The translations under genes were made by a program, and so were the position numbers. This document shows, in pieces, positions 1 to 8,481 of a DNA stretch of 64,000 nt; the first letter of the stretch is position 1, and each line of letters begins with the position of its first letter. The notes beneath the pieces are model-generated. The model ran no database searches. It worked only from the letters and a program-made list of their open reading frames with translations, and was not told the DNA's origin. The DNA lies in NCBI GenBank assembly GCA_039970095.1, contig JBDVMP010000081.1, positions 1 to 64,000 on the forward strand. Reading direction: 5' to 3'. The DNA is from JAMZMI01 sp039970095. GTDB taxonomy: Bacteria > Bacteroidota > Bacteroidia > Cytophagales > Cyclobacteriaceae.

Positions 1-1
1 C

Positions 2-187
2 GACTATGATGCCAAGCGCTACAAAGACATTGCGCTGGAAGCACCTCTTATCCACACCGTGAACAAAGGCACCTTCTACAACTGGATGAAAAAACGAGGC
101 AAACTCGGCGGCCAACACAAAGTGCCGAGACTAGCTAATCATAGAGAATATCTGGATGATTTGCTGGGGATGCTGGAGGTGGTGTAA
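2..187 (+). CDS. GH3 auxin-responsive-promoter family protein, C-terminal fragment
   Basis: Only the last 61 codons lie in the window; the gene starts upstream. The frame opens at base 2 and stops with TAA at 185-187. The readable C-terminus contains DYDAKRYKDIAL, then KGTFYNWMKKRGKLGGQHK and VPRLANHREYLDDLL, which I recognise as the conserved end of bacterial GH3-like proteins common in Bacteroidota. The plant GH3 family are acyl-adenylating enzymes that conjugate amino acids to carboxylic acids; the substrate of the bacterial members is unknown to me. Family assignment rests on this short tail only. It is transcribed convergently towards the secreted-protein gene at 247-1098. Confidence 0.8.
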   Translation, partial: DYDAKRYKDIALEAPLIHTVNKGTFYNWMKKRGKLGGQHKVPRLANHREYLDDLLGMLEVV

Positions 188-193
188 GCTTTG

Positions 194-211
194 GTCGGTG
201 ATATCACCGAC
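194..211. repeat. 18-bp perfect palindrome, copy 1
   Basis: GTCGGTGATATCACCGAC reads identically on both strands. It lies 7 bases after the GH3 stop and 36 bases after the minus-strand stop at 247. A near copy at 1176-1193 sits in the equivalent place after the neighbouring paralogue, so the element was duplicated along with the gene. It could act as a transcription terminator or mRNA-stabilising hairpin, but there is no T-run on either side, so the role is inferred. Confidence 0.6.
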
Positions 212-246
212 TATGAGCAAATGCCTTCGCCAGGGGGGTAGTATCC

Positions 247-1098
247 TCATTTTACCAAAGTCAAATTTGAGACGCTTACTGTGTCCCCTTTAGCATTTAA
301 GAAGAGCTGATGACCTATTTGCACGGAAACCTTCGAGTTTTCAATTTTATATAGCCTTTGACTAAGCTCATCAAACGAAAAGAGAATTGTTCCCTCACTT
401 CCAGCACTCACTACAACCATTTCATCATCGTGAGGGAAGAACCCCTTAATCCTATAAACTTCTTTATCATAAAACACAGAGTTGTCTTGTAAGTCGATAA
501 TCTTAAATCCACTTTTAGGAAACTCCTCGGCATGCTCTATTGGCTCTCCATAAGCGCAAAACAAAAACCTGCCATCACTAGAGAGCTCCATGGAATAAAT
601 GTCGTATGGTAGGTTATCGAGCGACTTTATCTCCTTCCCTTTTTTATCCACCACTTTCACCGTCGTAAACCGACCATTCTTACTCAGATCGCCATGTGGC
701 CCATACAAAAACATGTTGTACGCAATAGCAGCATGATTCTGCTTTACCGTCACCCATTGATGACTCTGAGCTATGAGCGGTACTTCAGACGAGGTTAGTT
801 CATAGCCATCTGGCAGACCCAAACTTTTGCAAAAGCCTTCTCTTTCTTGCTGATTGATGACAAACCTTTTGGATCCATTCTTCGCACTGCCTGCTTCTTT
901 CAGCGAAAGATTATTATATGGATTATTCTCCTGAATATCAAACTCCTTTTGTACCTTTTCACACGTTTCTTCATCCACATATTCAAACGCGATGCTTTTG
1001 GTGCCGCTCTTACCAGGCTCGTCGTAAGGCACTAGGGTGATCTGAGCTCCCACCACCAAAACCGAGAACGTAAATAAAAGGACAAGGAAAAATTTCAT
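247..1098 (-). CDS. Secreted protein of unknown function, tandem paralogue A (283 aa)
   Basis: The protein begins with a classic signal peptide (MKFFLVLLFTFSVLVVGAQ, cleavage probably after GAQ). The mature N-terminus (ITLVPYDEPGKSGTKS..., then FEYVDEETCEKVQKEFDIQ) is almost identical to that of the next gene at 1209-2069, whereas the rest has diverged. A mid-protein stretch, IYSMELSSDGRFLFCAYG, resembles one blade of a WD40/PD40-type beta-propeller, and other strands are consistent with a beta-rich fold. No lipobox, sorting domain or catalytic motif is visible. The promoter-proximal leader before the ATG also matches that of the paralogue, which indicates duplication of a whole transcription unit. 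Location is probably periplasmic or secreted. Function unknown. Confidence 0.75.
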   Translation of the reverse strand: MKFFLVLLFTFSVLVVGAQITLVPYDEPGKSGTKSIAFEYVDEETCEKVQKEFDIQENNPYNNLSLKEAGSAKNGSKRFVINQQEREGFCKSLGLPDGYELTSSEVPLIAQSHQWVTVKQNHAAIAYNMFLYGPHGDLSKNGRFTTVKVVDKKGKEIKSLDNLPYDIYSMELSSDGRFLFCAYGEPIEHAEEFPKSGFKIIDLQDNSVFYDKEVYRIKGFFPHDDEMVVVSAGSEGTILFSFDELSQRLYKIENSKVSVQIGHQLFLNAKGDTVSVSNLTLVK

Positions 1099-1175
1099 CT
1101 TTCTAAGATAGCGGATTTGTAATTTTTAGAAGAGGATTGAGGAAGCTAAAACCTTGAAGTAAGTACACTTAAATC

Positions 1176-1193
1176 GTCGGTGATAACACCGAC
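1176..1193. repeat. 18-bp inverted repeat, copy 2
   Basis: GTCGGTGATAACACCGAC has 7-base arms (GTCGGTG/CACCGAC) around ATAA. It differs from the copy at 194-211 mainly at the centre. It lies 16 bases downstream of the stop of paralogue B and upstream of paralogue A. The two copies are 982 bp apart, close to one gene-duplication unit. A terminator role is possible but lacks a T-tract. Confidence 0.6.
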
Positions 1194-1208
1194 CGTAGGC
1201 AAATGATC

Positions 1209-2069
1209 TTATTTCAGTCGATTAAAAGAGCCAACACCAATTTCTTCTTGACTTCCATCTTGATTCGTTATTTTCACGATTCTGTTTTCTCCAACTTCAT
1301 CGATTGTAGGATAAGGTTGCGGAAAATCTTTATAAAAGATGTTACCGGTCAATTCGTCCATCAACAATACTCTATAGTTTCGATCCTCAAATGTTCCAAT
1401 AAATGTCCATCCGTTTGAACTGTTAACACTTCGAACCGTCATATCACTTTCGAAATGAATGCTCGAATCATCAACCTTTCTAATAATCAGACCAGGCACT
1501 GCATCAAATAGGGTGTGTGCTCCGCTACTCCCTTTGAGGTAGGTCAGGTATCTCCCACTCTCTGATATGACCATATCGAAAACATCATATGGCAATTTTT
1601 CGAGCCTGATTACTTCATCTCCCTTATTATCCAAGACAAAAAGGTCAGATGATCTGGTAATTTCAATTGGCTCATTACCAGAGCTGAGACCAGAAATGTA
1701 GACTACAGATGCATAACTGTTGTTTTTGTACACCCAGCTCCAGGCAGAAGCGCTTACATCTTCATAAGGAATATCAAAATTTTCTGGCAACTTAATCTCT
1801 TTTAAATATGCTTTCATCTGAGCTGAAGTTGGGGAATATATAATACTACTGCGCTTTTCCTCCCTTTTTTGATATCCTCTTTTACTCATCGGATTATTCG
1901 CCTGTATGTCAAACTCCTTTTTGACCTTGTCACACGTTTCTTCATCCACATATTCAAAGACGATGCTCTTGGTGCCGCTCTTGCCCGGTTCGTCGTAGGG
2001 CACTAGGGTGATCTGAGCTCCTGCCACCAAAACCGAGGACACAAATAAAAGGACAAGGAAAAATTTCAT
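1209..2069 (-). CDS. Secreted protein of unknown function, tandem paralogue B (286 aa)
   Basis: I start the gene at the ATG ending at base 2069, because this gives a signal peptide (MKFFLVLLFVSSVLVAGAQ) collinear with paralogue A. The frame stays open 27 codons further upstream, but that part has no signal character and matches the non-coding leader of gene A. The mature N-terminus copies paralogue A for about 45 residues (through VKKEFDIQANNP), after which similarity is weak. DVFDMVISESGRYLTYLKG again resembles a beta-propeller blade, as in A. Conserved export region with a diverged body suggests tandem duplication followed by rapid change of the mature domain. No enzymatic motif seen; function unknown. 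Confidence 0.75.
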   Translation of the reverse strand: MKFFLVLLFVSSVLVAGAQITLVPYDEPGKSGTKSIVFEYVDEETCDKVKKEFDIQANNPMSKRGYQKREEKRSSIIYSPTSAQMKAYLKEIKLPENFDIPYEDVSASAWSWVYKNNSYASVVYISGLSSGNEPIEITRSSDLFVLDNKGDEVIRLEKLPYDVFDMVISESGRYLTYLKGSSGAHTLFDAVPGLIIRKVDDSSIHFESDMTVRSVNSSNGWTFIGTFEDRNYRVLLMDELTGNIFYKDFPQPYPTIDEVGENRIVKITNQDGSQEEIGVGSFNRLK

Positions 2070-2236
2070 CTTTCTAAGATAGCGGATTTGGGTTTTTGGA
2101 AGAGGCTTGAGGAAGTTAAAAACCTTGAAAATCGTAACAAAGGAGGTCACTCCAGAATGAAGTCTTATACATCAAGAAGAAAAATGGAACCTGACTGACC
2201 TCTCGACTGGATAGGACTCCCTTGCCTCACTTCCTT

Positions 2237-2305
2237 CGTCAGCTCGCCGGGAGTGACGGTTTGGAACGCAATGTCAGCCTGAGCCTGTCGAAGGGTAGAC
2301 ATTGC
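2237..2305. repeat. Two adjacent intergenic hairpins, interspersed-repeat-like
   Basis: Hairpin 1 (2237-2258) pairs CGTCA..CTC with GAG..TGACG around GCCGG. Hairpin 2 (2268-2305) has perfect 8-base arms GCAATGTC/GACATTGC around a 22-base loop containing GCCTGAGCCTGTCGAAGG. The loop motif is familiar to me as a short dispersed intergenic sequence in many genomes. The pair lies 13 bases downstream of the rluD-like stop on the minus strand, where it could also aid termination or RNA stability. Confidence 0.5.
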
Positions 2306-2317
2306 ACAGAAGAATAC

Positions 2318-3367
2318 CTATCCCCGTTCCTCTTCATCTGTAAAATTCACATATCCTCTCCACTTTTCCAGTGCACTGGCAAAATCTTCCGGTAAGTCAG
2401 AATCAAATTGCATCTCCTCTTTAGTGATAGGGTGAATAAACCCAAGTGTCTTGGCATGAAGCGCCTGCCTCGGTATGACCTTGAAACAGTTCTGAACGAA
2501 CTGCTTGTACTTGGTGAAAACCGTGCCCTTCAGCACCTGATCACCACCATAAGTGGTGTCATTGAAAAGCGTATGACCTACCCATTTCATATGTGCCCTG
2601 ATCTGATGCGTACGACCTGTTTCCAGGTTGCACTGAACCAGACTCACGTATCGCAGGTCTTCCAAAACCTTAAAATGTGTAATGGCGTCTTTCCCAAAAT
2701 CCCCTTCCGGAAAAGCGGTAGTGATTCTGCGGTCTTTCAGGCTTCTTCCAACATTCACGTGGATGGTTCCACTTTCTTCTTCGGGTACACCCCACACCAA
2801 CGCATAATACGTTCGCTCTATGCTGTGGTCAAAAAATTGCTTAGCCAGGCCAGTCATGGCTTCCTCGGTTTTGGCTATCACCAAAAGGCCTGATGTGTCT
2901 TTGTCGATACGGTGAACCAGACCCGGCCGTCCCTCATTGCCTTGCATCTCAGGCAGGTTTTGAAAGTGGAAGGCCAGCGCATTGACCAAAGTTCCTGACC
3001 AATTTTGGTAAGCCGGATGCACTACCATTCCGGCTGGTTTATTTACCACAAGCAGATGCTCATCTTCAAAGACAATATTGAGAGGAATATCCTCAGGCAC
3101 CACTTCTTCATCCCGCGGCGGTTCCGGTAAAAAAATGGAAACCTCATCTCCCGGATGTACCTTATAATTAGCCTTCACAAGCCCTCCATTTACTTTCACA
3201 AACCCATCTTTGATTCCCGCCTGGATCTTGCTGCGGGTGACATTGGGCAGTCTGTCCATGAGAAATTTATCTACCCGCAGCAATGCTTGCTTTGGGTCGG
3301 CCTTGATCACCTGATGCTCAAATAATTCTTCCTGATTCTCCTCAGACGGGTTTGGATCTGCTTGCAT
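2318..3367 (-). CDS. rluD: RluA/RluD-family 23S rRNA pseudouridine synthase
   Basis: This enzyme isomerises specific uridines in rRNA to pseudouridine. An S4 RNA-binding domain covers about residues 30-80 (RVDKFLMDRLPNVTRSKIQAG). The synthase domain follows, with the family signature HRIDKDTSG at 152-160, in which Asp155 is the expected catalytic aspartate. LETGRTHQIRAHM further on matches the conserved RTHQIR motif. At 349 residues, with an S4 domain, it fits the RluD branch (helix 69 of 23S rRNA), but RluA-type paralogues cannot be told apart reliably by eye. It is divergent from the PLP-enzyme gene, with only 26 bases between the two starts. The N-terminal 20 residues are acidic and variable. 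Confidence 0.9.
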   Translation of the reverse strand: MQADPNPSEENQEELFEHQVIKADPKQALLRVDKFLMDRLPNVTRSKIQAGIKDGFVKVNGGLVKANYKVHPGDEVSIFLPEPPRDEEVVPEDIPLNIVFEDEHLLVVNKPAGMVVHPAYQNWSGTLVNALAFHFQNLPEMQGNEGRPGLVHRIDKDTSGLLVIAKTEEAMTGLAKQFFDHSIERTYYALVWGVPEEESGTIHVNVGRSLKDRRITTAFPEGDFGKDAITHFKVLEDLRYVSLVQCNLETGRTHQIRAHMKWVGHTLFNDTTYGGDQVLKGTVFTKYKQFVQNCFKVIPRQALHAKTLGFIHPITKEEMQFDSDLPEDFASALEKWRGYVNFTDEEERG

Positions 3368-3393
3368 GCAGCAAATTTATCTAACTTCGATTT

Positions 3394-4296
3394 ATGGTGA
3401 ACCTTCCTTCTCCAATAGTCGATATTAATTATGCTGAAGCCGCCACGCAAGGTATCTCTCTCATGTTGAAAAGAGATGACCTCATACATGCGCATATCAT
3501 GGGAAATAAGTGGCGCAAACTGAAATATAACCTTGAGGAAGCAAATCGATTAGGCTGCAAAACGCTGGTGACATTTGGTGGTGCTTTTTCGAACCACATA
3601 GCCGCAACAGCAGCAGCCGCTCACGAACATGGGCTTAAAAGCATCGGGATCATCCGTGGCGATGAGCTCAATGAAAACAGCAACCCTACATTGCAAAAGG
3701 CCGCTGAAAATGGAATGCACTTTGAATTTGTGAGTAGAGAAAGTTTTCGGGAGTTAAAAAATAATTTGATCGCCGTTCAAGAGGCGCACCCGGATGCATA
3801 TGTTTTACCAGAAGGCGGCACTAACCATCTTGCCATAAAAGGCGCCTCAGAAATCACCTCTGAAATTAATGTAGAGTATGATTTTATCCTCTGCCCTGTG
3901 GGAACAGGTGGCACCATGGCGGGTATTTTAAAAGCGCTTCCTTCGGAAAAAAAAGTGATCGGTATTTCTTCACTCAAAGGCGCATGGATACAACGTGAGT
4001 TTCAGGCACTGCTCCAGCAAAATCAAATCATAAAAAAGAATTGGGTGATTCTGGAAGATTACCATTTTGGAGGCTATGGAAAAACTGATGACACCCTCAT
4101 CAATTTCATCAATTATTTCCTAAATGAATATAAAATTCAGCTCGATCCCATATACACCGGTAAGATGATGTTTGGCGTTTGTGATCTCATCCAAAAGGGT
4201 TTTTTCCCACCAAAATCAAAAATTGTGGTTCTACATACAGGTGGATTACAAGGAATCGCAGGTTTTAACTTTAAAAAAGGCAATGTGATTCTTTAA
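3394..4296 (+). CDS. PLP-dependent ACC deaminase / D-cysteine desulfhydrase family enzyme
   Basis: This is a fold-type II PLP enzyme. LKRDDLIHAHIMGNKWRKL near the N-terminus is the diagnostic segment, with Lys39 of GNKWRKL expected to form the Schiff base with PLP. TFGGAFSNHIAATAAAA follows, the Ser-Asn-His substrate-loop motif of the family, and a phosphate-binding GTGGTMAGI lies in the second half. At 300 residues it is slightly shorter than typical ACC deaminases (about 330-340). Family members split 1-aminocyclopropane-1-carboxylate to ammonia and 2-oxobutyrate, or D-cysteine to pyruvate, sulfide and ammonia; sequence alone does not decide which. It is the first gene of a likely plus-strand run with the lipoprotein 28 bases downstream. 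Confidence 0.85.
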   Translation: MVNLPSPIVDINYAEAATQGISLMLKRDDLIHAHIMGNKWRKLKYNLEEANRLGCKTLVTFGGAFSNHIAATAAAAHEHGLKSIGIIRGDELNENSNPTLQKAAENGMHFEFVSRESFRELKNNLIAVQEAHPDAYVLPEGGTNHLAIKGASEITSEINVEYDFILCPVGTGGTMAGILKALPSEKKVIGISSLKGAWIQREFQALLQQNQIIKKNWVILEDYHFGGYGKTDDTLINFINYFLNEYKIQLDPIYTGKMMFGVCDLIQKGFFPPKSKIVVLHTGGLQGIAGFNFKKGNVIL

Positions 4297-4324
4297 TTTG
4301 TTATATTTCAGCAAGTTTTAACAG

Positions 4325-5929
4325 GTGAAAAAGGTATTCTATTTAATAATTTGTGCCCTGGCAGTAGCCACGGGATGCAACTTCGATGAGTTAGATTTTA
4401 ATAATCTCGAAGGACCTACCATTACGAGCAATTCCGCAATTCCGCTCGGTCATGTTTCCTATACCATGCGTGAGCTCATAGACAGGGCAGGAGATACGGA
4501 CGTTGATCTTCAGGAGGATAGCACCACGCTCATCTATCTTAGTTATCAGGACACAGTCAGCTTTTCTCAAGGGAGCGACATCCTGGATATCAGTCAGGTA
4601 GAGGTGCCTGCTTACGAGGTTACCATCAGCGCCATCCCGGCCACTCCAACCGAACAAACCATTCCTGTTATTGTCTCTGACACCATAGAATTTGTTTACG
4701 AGCCTTCAGAAAAAGAACGTGTTGACTCTATTTTTTATAGTACCGGTACCCTTAGTTTAAACATAACCATGAGTCCCGCACAGGGAATAACCAGTACTTA
4801 CACAGCCACATTGATCGACACCAAAGAGGTTTCATCGGGTAACATGATGATGTTTACCGAATCAGGAAGTCCTGACCAGTCTTTGGTTGGTTACAAAACC
4901 AACTTCAATGTATTGACTGATGCCGCCGGCATTGATACTGCCAATATTTTCAAGATGGTTTTAGACTATACCATTACCATTCCTGCCAACACGGACTTTC
5001 AGGAAAGTACAGTTAGTCTGACAATCGACTATTCAGACGATACTGATTTTGAATTGATCTATGGTCGTTTCGGACAAGACACAGTCAGTTTTCAAGGAGA
5101 GCCACTGGACATTGACTTTTTCGATGATCTGGGTGAGTCTGGCCTTTACTTTGACAATCCGGAAATCACGTTTAACTACACCAGCAATCTTGGTGTGCCG
5201 TTAGGTATTCTTTACAATGAAATATATGGTGTAGAAGGAAACCAGGACACTATCTACCTCAGCGGAGAAATAACAGAAACAGCGCAGGAACTTAATATTC
5301 CTGAAACTCCGGGTGATTTTGAAAGCACGGTTTCAGCAATAAACACTGATAACTCCACCATACGTTCGCTGCTTTCTGCCACACCTAATCAATTGGCCTT
5401 TGGTGTATCTGCCGTTAGCAATCCTTTTGATCCGGATCAATCAAACTTTCTGGTTCCAAATTCGGAGATCACAGCGACTATTGAGGCTAACCTCCCACTG
5501 GAGCTTAAACTCGAGGATGTTACAAGAGATATTGATTTTAGCCTTGGTGGTGGGCTTGATTTCAACGAAACAGATTCCGTAACGCTGCGCATTGTAAGTG
5601 TCAATGAAATTCCATTTTCTGTGTTGCTCACAATCGAGATTTATGATGAAAATGACTCTCTTTCTTACGTCGCTGCAGAGCACCTGACTATTCAAACGCC
5701 GTTCTTAAATCTAGACGGCTCCCTGAAGCAGCCAAGAAAACATATTGAAGACATTCCTATTGGTGAAGACGGCATCACGGCTCTGAACAACGGCAAGAGA
5801 ATGAATCTCCGTGTAACTCTAAATACGCCTGAGAGCTTGAATTCGAATGATATTTATGTGAAAATTTTAGCCGATTACAAGCTCGATATTCAAATTTCAG
5901 CAGTCGGCACATTAAAAGTAGATTTATAA
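4325..5929 (+). CDS. Lipoprotein of unknown function (534 aa)
   Basis: Translation starts at a GTG (4325) and gives MKKVFYLIICALAVATGC, an N-terminal signal peptide with lipobox and Cys18, so the mature protein should be lipid-anchored, probably at the outer membrane. The remaining 515 residues are rich in Thr, Asp and Ser and look like consecutive beta-sandwich domains (alternating hydrophobic strands such as FNVLTDAAGIDTANIFKMVLDYTITI). I recognise no named family. It is immediately followed, with no gap, by the DUF5723-like gene, so the two are almost certainly co-transcribed and may work together at the cell surface. Confidence 0.75.
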   Translation: MKKVFYLIICALAVATGCNFDELDFNNLEGPTITSNSAIPLGHVSYTMRELIDRAGDTDVDLQEDSTTLIYLSYQDTVSFSQGSDILDISQVEVPAYEVTISAIPATPTEQTIPVIVSDTIEFVYEPSEKERVDSIFYSTGTLSLNITMSPAQGITSTYTATLIDTKEVSSGNMMMFTESGSPDQSLVGYKTNFNVLTDAAGIDTANIFKMVLDYTITIPANTDFQESTVSLTIDYSDDTDFELIYGRFGQDTVSFQGEPLDIDFFDDLGESGLYFDNPEITFNYTSNLGVPLGILYNEIYGVEGNQDTIYLSGEITETAQELNIPETPGDFESTVSAINTDNSTIRSLLSATPNQLAFGVSAVSNPFDPDQSNFLVPNSEITATIEANLPLELKLEDVTRDIDFSLGGGLDFNETDSVTLRIVSVNEIPFSVLLTIEIYDENDSLSYVAAEHLTIQTPFLNLDGSLKQPRKHIEDIPIGEDGITALNNGKRMNLRVTLNTPESLNSNDIYVKILADYKLDIQISAVGTLKVDL

Positions 5930-7450
5930 TTGAAACGGATTTTCATCGCCATATCGACCCTACTATTTAGTGCATTTGCACTTCAGGCTCAAACCAGTCT
6001 TTCTTTTTACAACCTGGGGAATGCGACGTTTCAAAATGGCAGCTATAATCCTGCATTCGTCCCGGATGGAAAAGTGTTTTTAGGACTACCCGTTTTATCA
6101 GGTATCCACCTTAATTACAACAGTCGACTCAGCTACGATGAATCTGTGGTCAAACTTGAAAGTGGAAAATCAAAAGTAGACCTCATCAAAGCACTGAGGA
6201 ACCTTGGCATGAACAATATGCTGAGTGTACATACCAATATCAGCTTGCTGCACTTTGGGATTGTAGCCAACAATGGCATGTCATTCTCGCTGTTTGCCAA
6301 TGAAAGAATAGAAGCGGACTTTCTAGCCACAAAACGTGTTATGAGGTTTCTGATAAAAGGAAACACATCAGTAATTGATCAAAAAATTCAAATTGGTAGC
6401 ACGAGGGTTTCCGCCACTCACTTTAGAGAAATAGGAATAGGGGCAACCTACCCTTCACCCAACGCAGATGTGGTATTGGGCGCCAGACTGAAATACCTAC
6501 AAGGGTTTACCAACCTAAGCACTCCTGAAAACCAAAAAGCTTATATAGCAACAAATGGAGAAACCTACATACTGGAAGGCGATGTGAGCGACTTGATGTT
6601 GAGATCTTCTGGTGTAAATATCATGCAAGGAGAAACTGGCAACATTGGCTCGCACCTTGTCATGAACAACAATCGCGGTTTTGCAGTAGATCTGGGTTTT
6701 GATTGGACCATGAATAAATACAACAGGATCTCTGCTTCTCTTGTGGATCTGGGGTATATCGCATGGAAAGATGATATAGAAAACAGATATATAGCTGATA
6801 CGACTTTTACCTATTCAGGCCTAAATTTAAGAAGCACCAGCAACATCGAAAAAACTGTGAAAGACTCACTAATCAATAGATTTGATGTGGACAAAAACAG
6901 TGAAGCTTACTCAACTCTGATAGGACCTAAAGCATACTTCAGCTGGGCTTATAGAGTGAATGAATACGGAGGAAATGTGATAACCAGTGTGGGTACACGA
7001 TATGTGCAAAAGGAAATGAAATTCCTTTTAGGGGTAGGATATCAGCAAAAGTTTGGCGAGTGGTTCGTGGGGTCTGTAAACGTTACCCGATTACCACAAC
7101 AGTTTTTTAACCTGGGAGCAGCGGTGGCTATCAAAGGTGGGCCCGCTCAGTTTTACCTTGCTGTAGATCAGATTTACAATTTTGATGTCACCAAATTCCA
7201 ATCAATGGACGTACGAGTTGGAATCAATTTTATTTTTGGTAAGAACAATCACTCCAAAGACCCGCAGCGCCGAGGATCCACCACAACCTACAACACCGAG
7301 AAAGTGAAAAAGAAAGGGCCCGGCTGGAACCAAAACCAGAGCTTTATGGGAGAAAAGGTGAAAGTTAAGCGACAAGAAGGCATATACAACATCATACCAA
7401 AACAAGAAAGAAGGGATCGTGACTCCTATATGGCTGATCCCCCTGATTAA
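5930..7450 (+). CDS. DUF5723-like outer-membrane beta-barrel protein (506 aa)
   Basis: The start is a TTG at 5930, the base after the upstream stop, and it gives a good signal peptide (MKRIFIAISTLLFSAFALQAQ). The mature N-terminus (LGNATFQNGSYNPAFVPDGK, then VFLGLPVLSGIHLNYNSRL) matches what I recall of DUF5723, a Bacteroidota family predicted to form outer-membrane barrels. Alternating amphipathic strands run through the body (FAVDLGFDWTMNKYNRISASL; VITSVGTRYVQKEMKFLLGVG). The last 70 residues are basic and polar without a barrel C-terminus, which is unusual. Translational coupling with the lipoprotein gene suggests a two-protein envelope complex. Function unknown. Confidence 0.7.
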   Translation: MKRIFIAISTLLFSAFALQAQTSLSFYNLGNATFQNGSYNPAFVPDGKVFLGLPVLSGIHLNYNSRLSYDESVVKLESGKSKVDLIKALRNLGMNNMLSVHTNISLLHFGIVANNGMSFSLFANERIEADFLATKRVMRFLIKGNTSVIDQKIQIGSTRVSATHFREIGIGATYPSPNADVVLGARLKYLQGFTNLSTPENQKAYIATNGETYILEGDVSDLMLRSSGVNIMQGETGNIGSHLVMNNNRGFAVDLGFDWTMNKYNRISASLVDLGYIAWKDDIENRYIADTTFTYSGLNLRSTSNIEKTVKDSLINRFDVDKNSEAYSTLIGPKAYFSWAYRVNEYGGNVITSVGTRYVQKEMKFLLGVGYQQKFGEWFVGSVNVTRLPQQFFNLGAAVAIKGGPAQFYLAVDQIYNFDVTKFQSMDVRVGINFIFGKNNHSKDPQRRGSTTTYNTEKVKKKGPGWNQNQSFMGEKVKVKRQEGIYNIIPKQERRDRDSYMADPPD

Positions 7451-7495
7451 TTTTCATTTATAACTCATTACACTATATTTAATCAAAAGTGTAAT

Positions 7496-8479
7496 ATGAG
7501 GCACCTTTACAGACAGATTTTCATCTGCCTATTTTTTATTCCAACCTGCATTCTTTCAGCTCAGGGATTACTGGTGGATCACACCAAAATTATCAGAGTA
7601 AAGAAACTCTTCATTGAAGAGGAATCTGCTTACTTATTCCAAATTGACAGCAAGGACTACCAATGGCTAGGTCAAATACAAGTACCGCAATATGGGTCTG
7701 CCAAGGTGAAGATTGTAGAAGCCAACATTCAGGATGCACATGGAAATATTATCCGCAAACTGAAAAAATCAGAAATAAGCAAAAGAAGCTTAGTAAGCGA
7801 CATGGCGCTTTTTGAAGACGATCAGGTCAGCGAATTTAACCTCATCCACAACACATACCCTTACAGAGTTTATTATAAGACCAAAACCTCCTATTTAGGA
7901 CATATATCTATCGCACGATGGACTCCAATGGCATTCTACAGCATCCCAACACGTCGTGCCAGTTAGACAGTGGATACCAGGCTTCCGTATACAGCACAAA
8001 AGATCTTGACTTTACCTCAAGCACCGCTGAAGGAAAAATAATTAAAACATGGACAGCAAAAGATCTCCCCCCAATAAAAAAGCAGTCATTCTCTCCTCCT
8101 GCGTCCGAAACCGCACCCAAGGTCTTTATCACTTCTCACGATTTTTTCTATGGAACCTCAGGGTCAGCAGAAACCTGGACAGATTTTGGTCAATTTCCCC
8201 ATTTGATGAAAACACCCTTATTTAGGATACCAGAACTTACCCTGCGGATTTGATAAACAAACGATCCAATGATTTCACATCCGCCATTAAGACTCCTAAG
8301 TGCTACAAGGCACATACATCCCAGAGTCATATATTGTGGACAATGAACTAATGAATATCACTTACACGGCCACTCCATCAACCGATTACATAGACTTTAG
8401 TGCCAAAATCCTGTTCAAGCAATCCATGTATTTACCCGGAAAATTCAACGATGCGATAGTACTCGAGAGAAGTGAGTAG
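7496..8479 (+). pseudogene. Decayed DUF3857/transglutaminase-like secreted protein gene
   Basis: The first frame (7496-7966) gives a signal peptide (MRHLYRQIFICLFFIPTCILSAQG) and the start of a DUF3857-type domain, ending prematurely after ARWTPMAFYSIPTRRAS. Homology continues in another frame from about 7950 to 8253 (QLDSGYQASVYSTKDLDF, IKTWTAKDLPPIKKQ, FGQFPHLMKTPLF). It resumes in the original frame at about 8310-8479 with YIPESYIVDNELMNITY and FKQSMYLPGKFNDAIVLERSE, which resembles a DUF3858-like C-terminus. Intact relatives are about 600-680 residues with a transglutaminase core; here about 300 codons of sequence remain and the core is missing. So there is at least one frameshift plus a large deletion. 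It follows the DUF5723-like gene and abuts the convergent radA stop. Sequencing error could explain a frameshift but not the missing core. Confidence 0.75.
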
Positions 8480-8481
8480 GA

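Noticed and set aside
2408..2893. 161-codon plus-strand frame opposite the pseudouridine synthase gene
   Set aside because: It is fully antisense to a well-conserved enzyme, and its translation has no recognisable motif.
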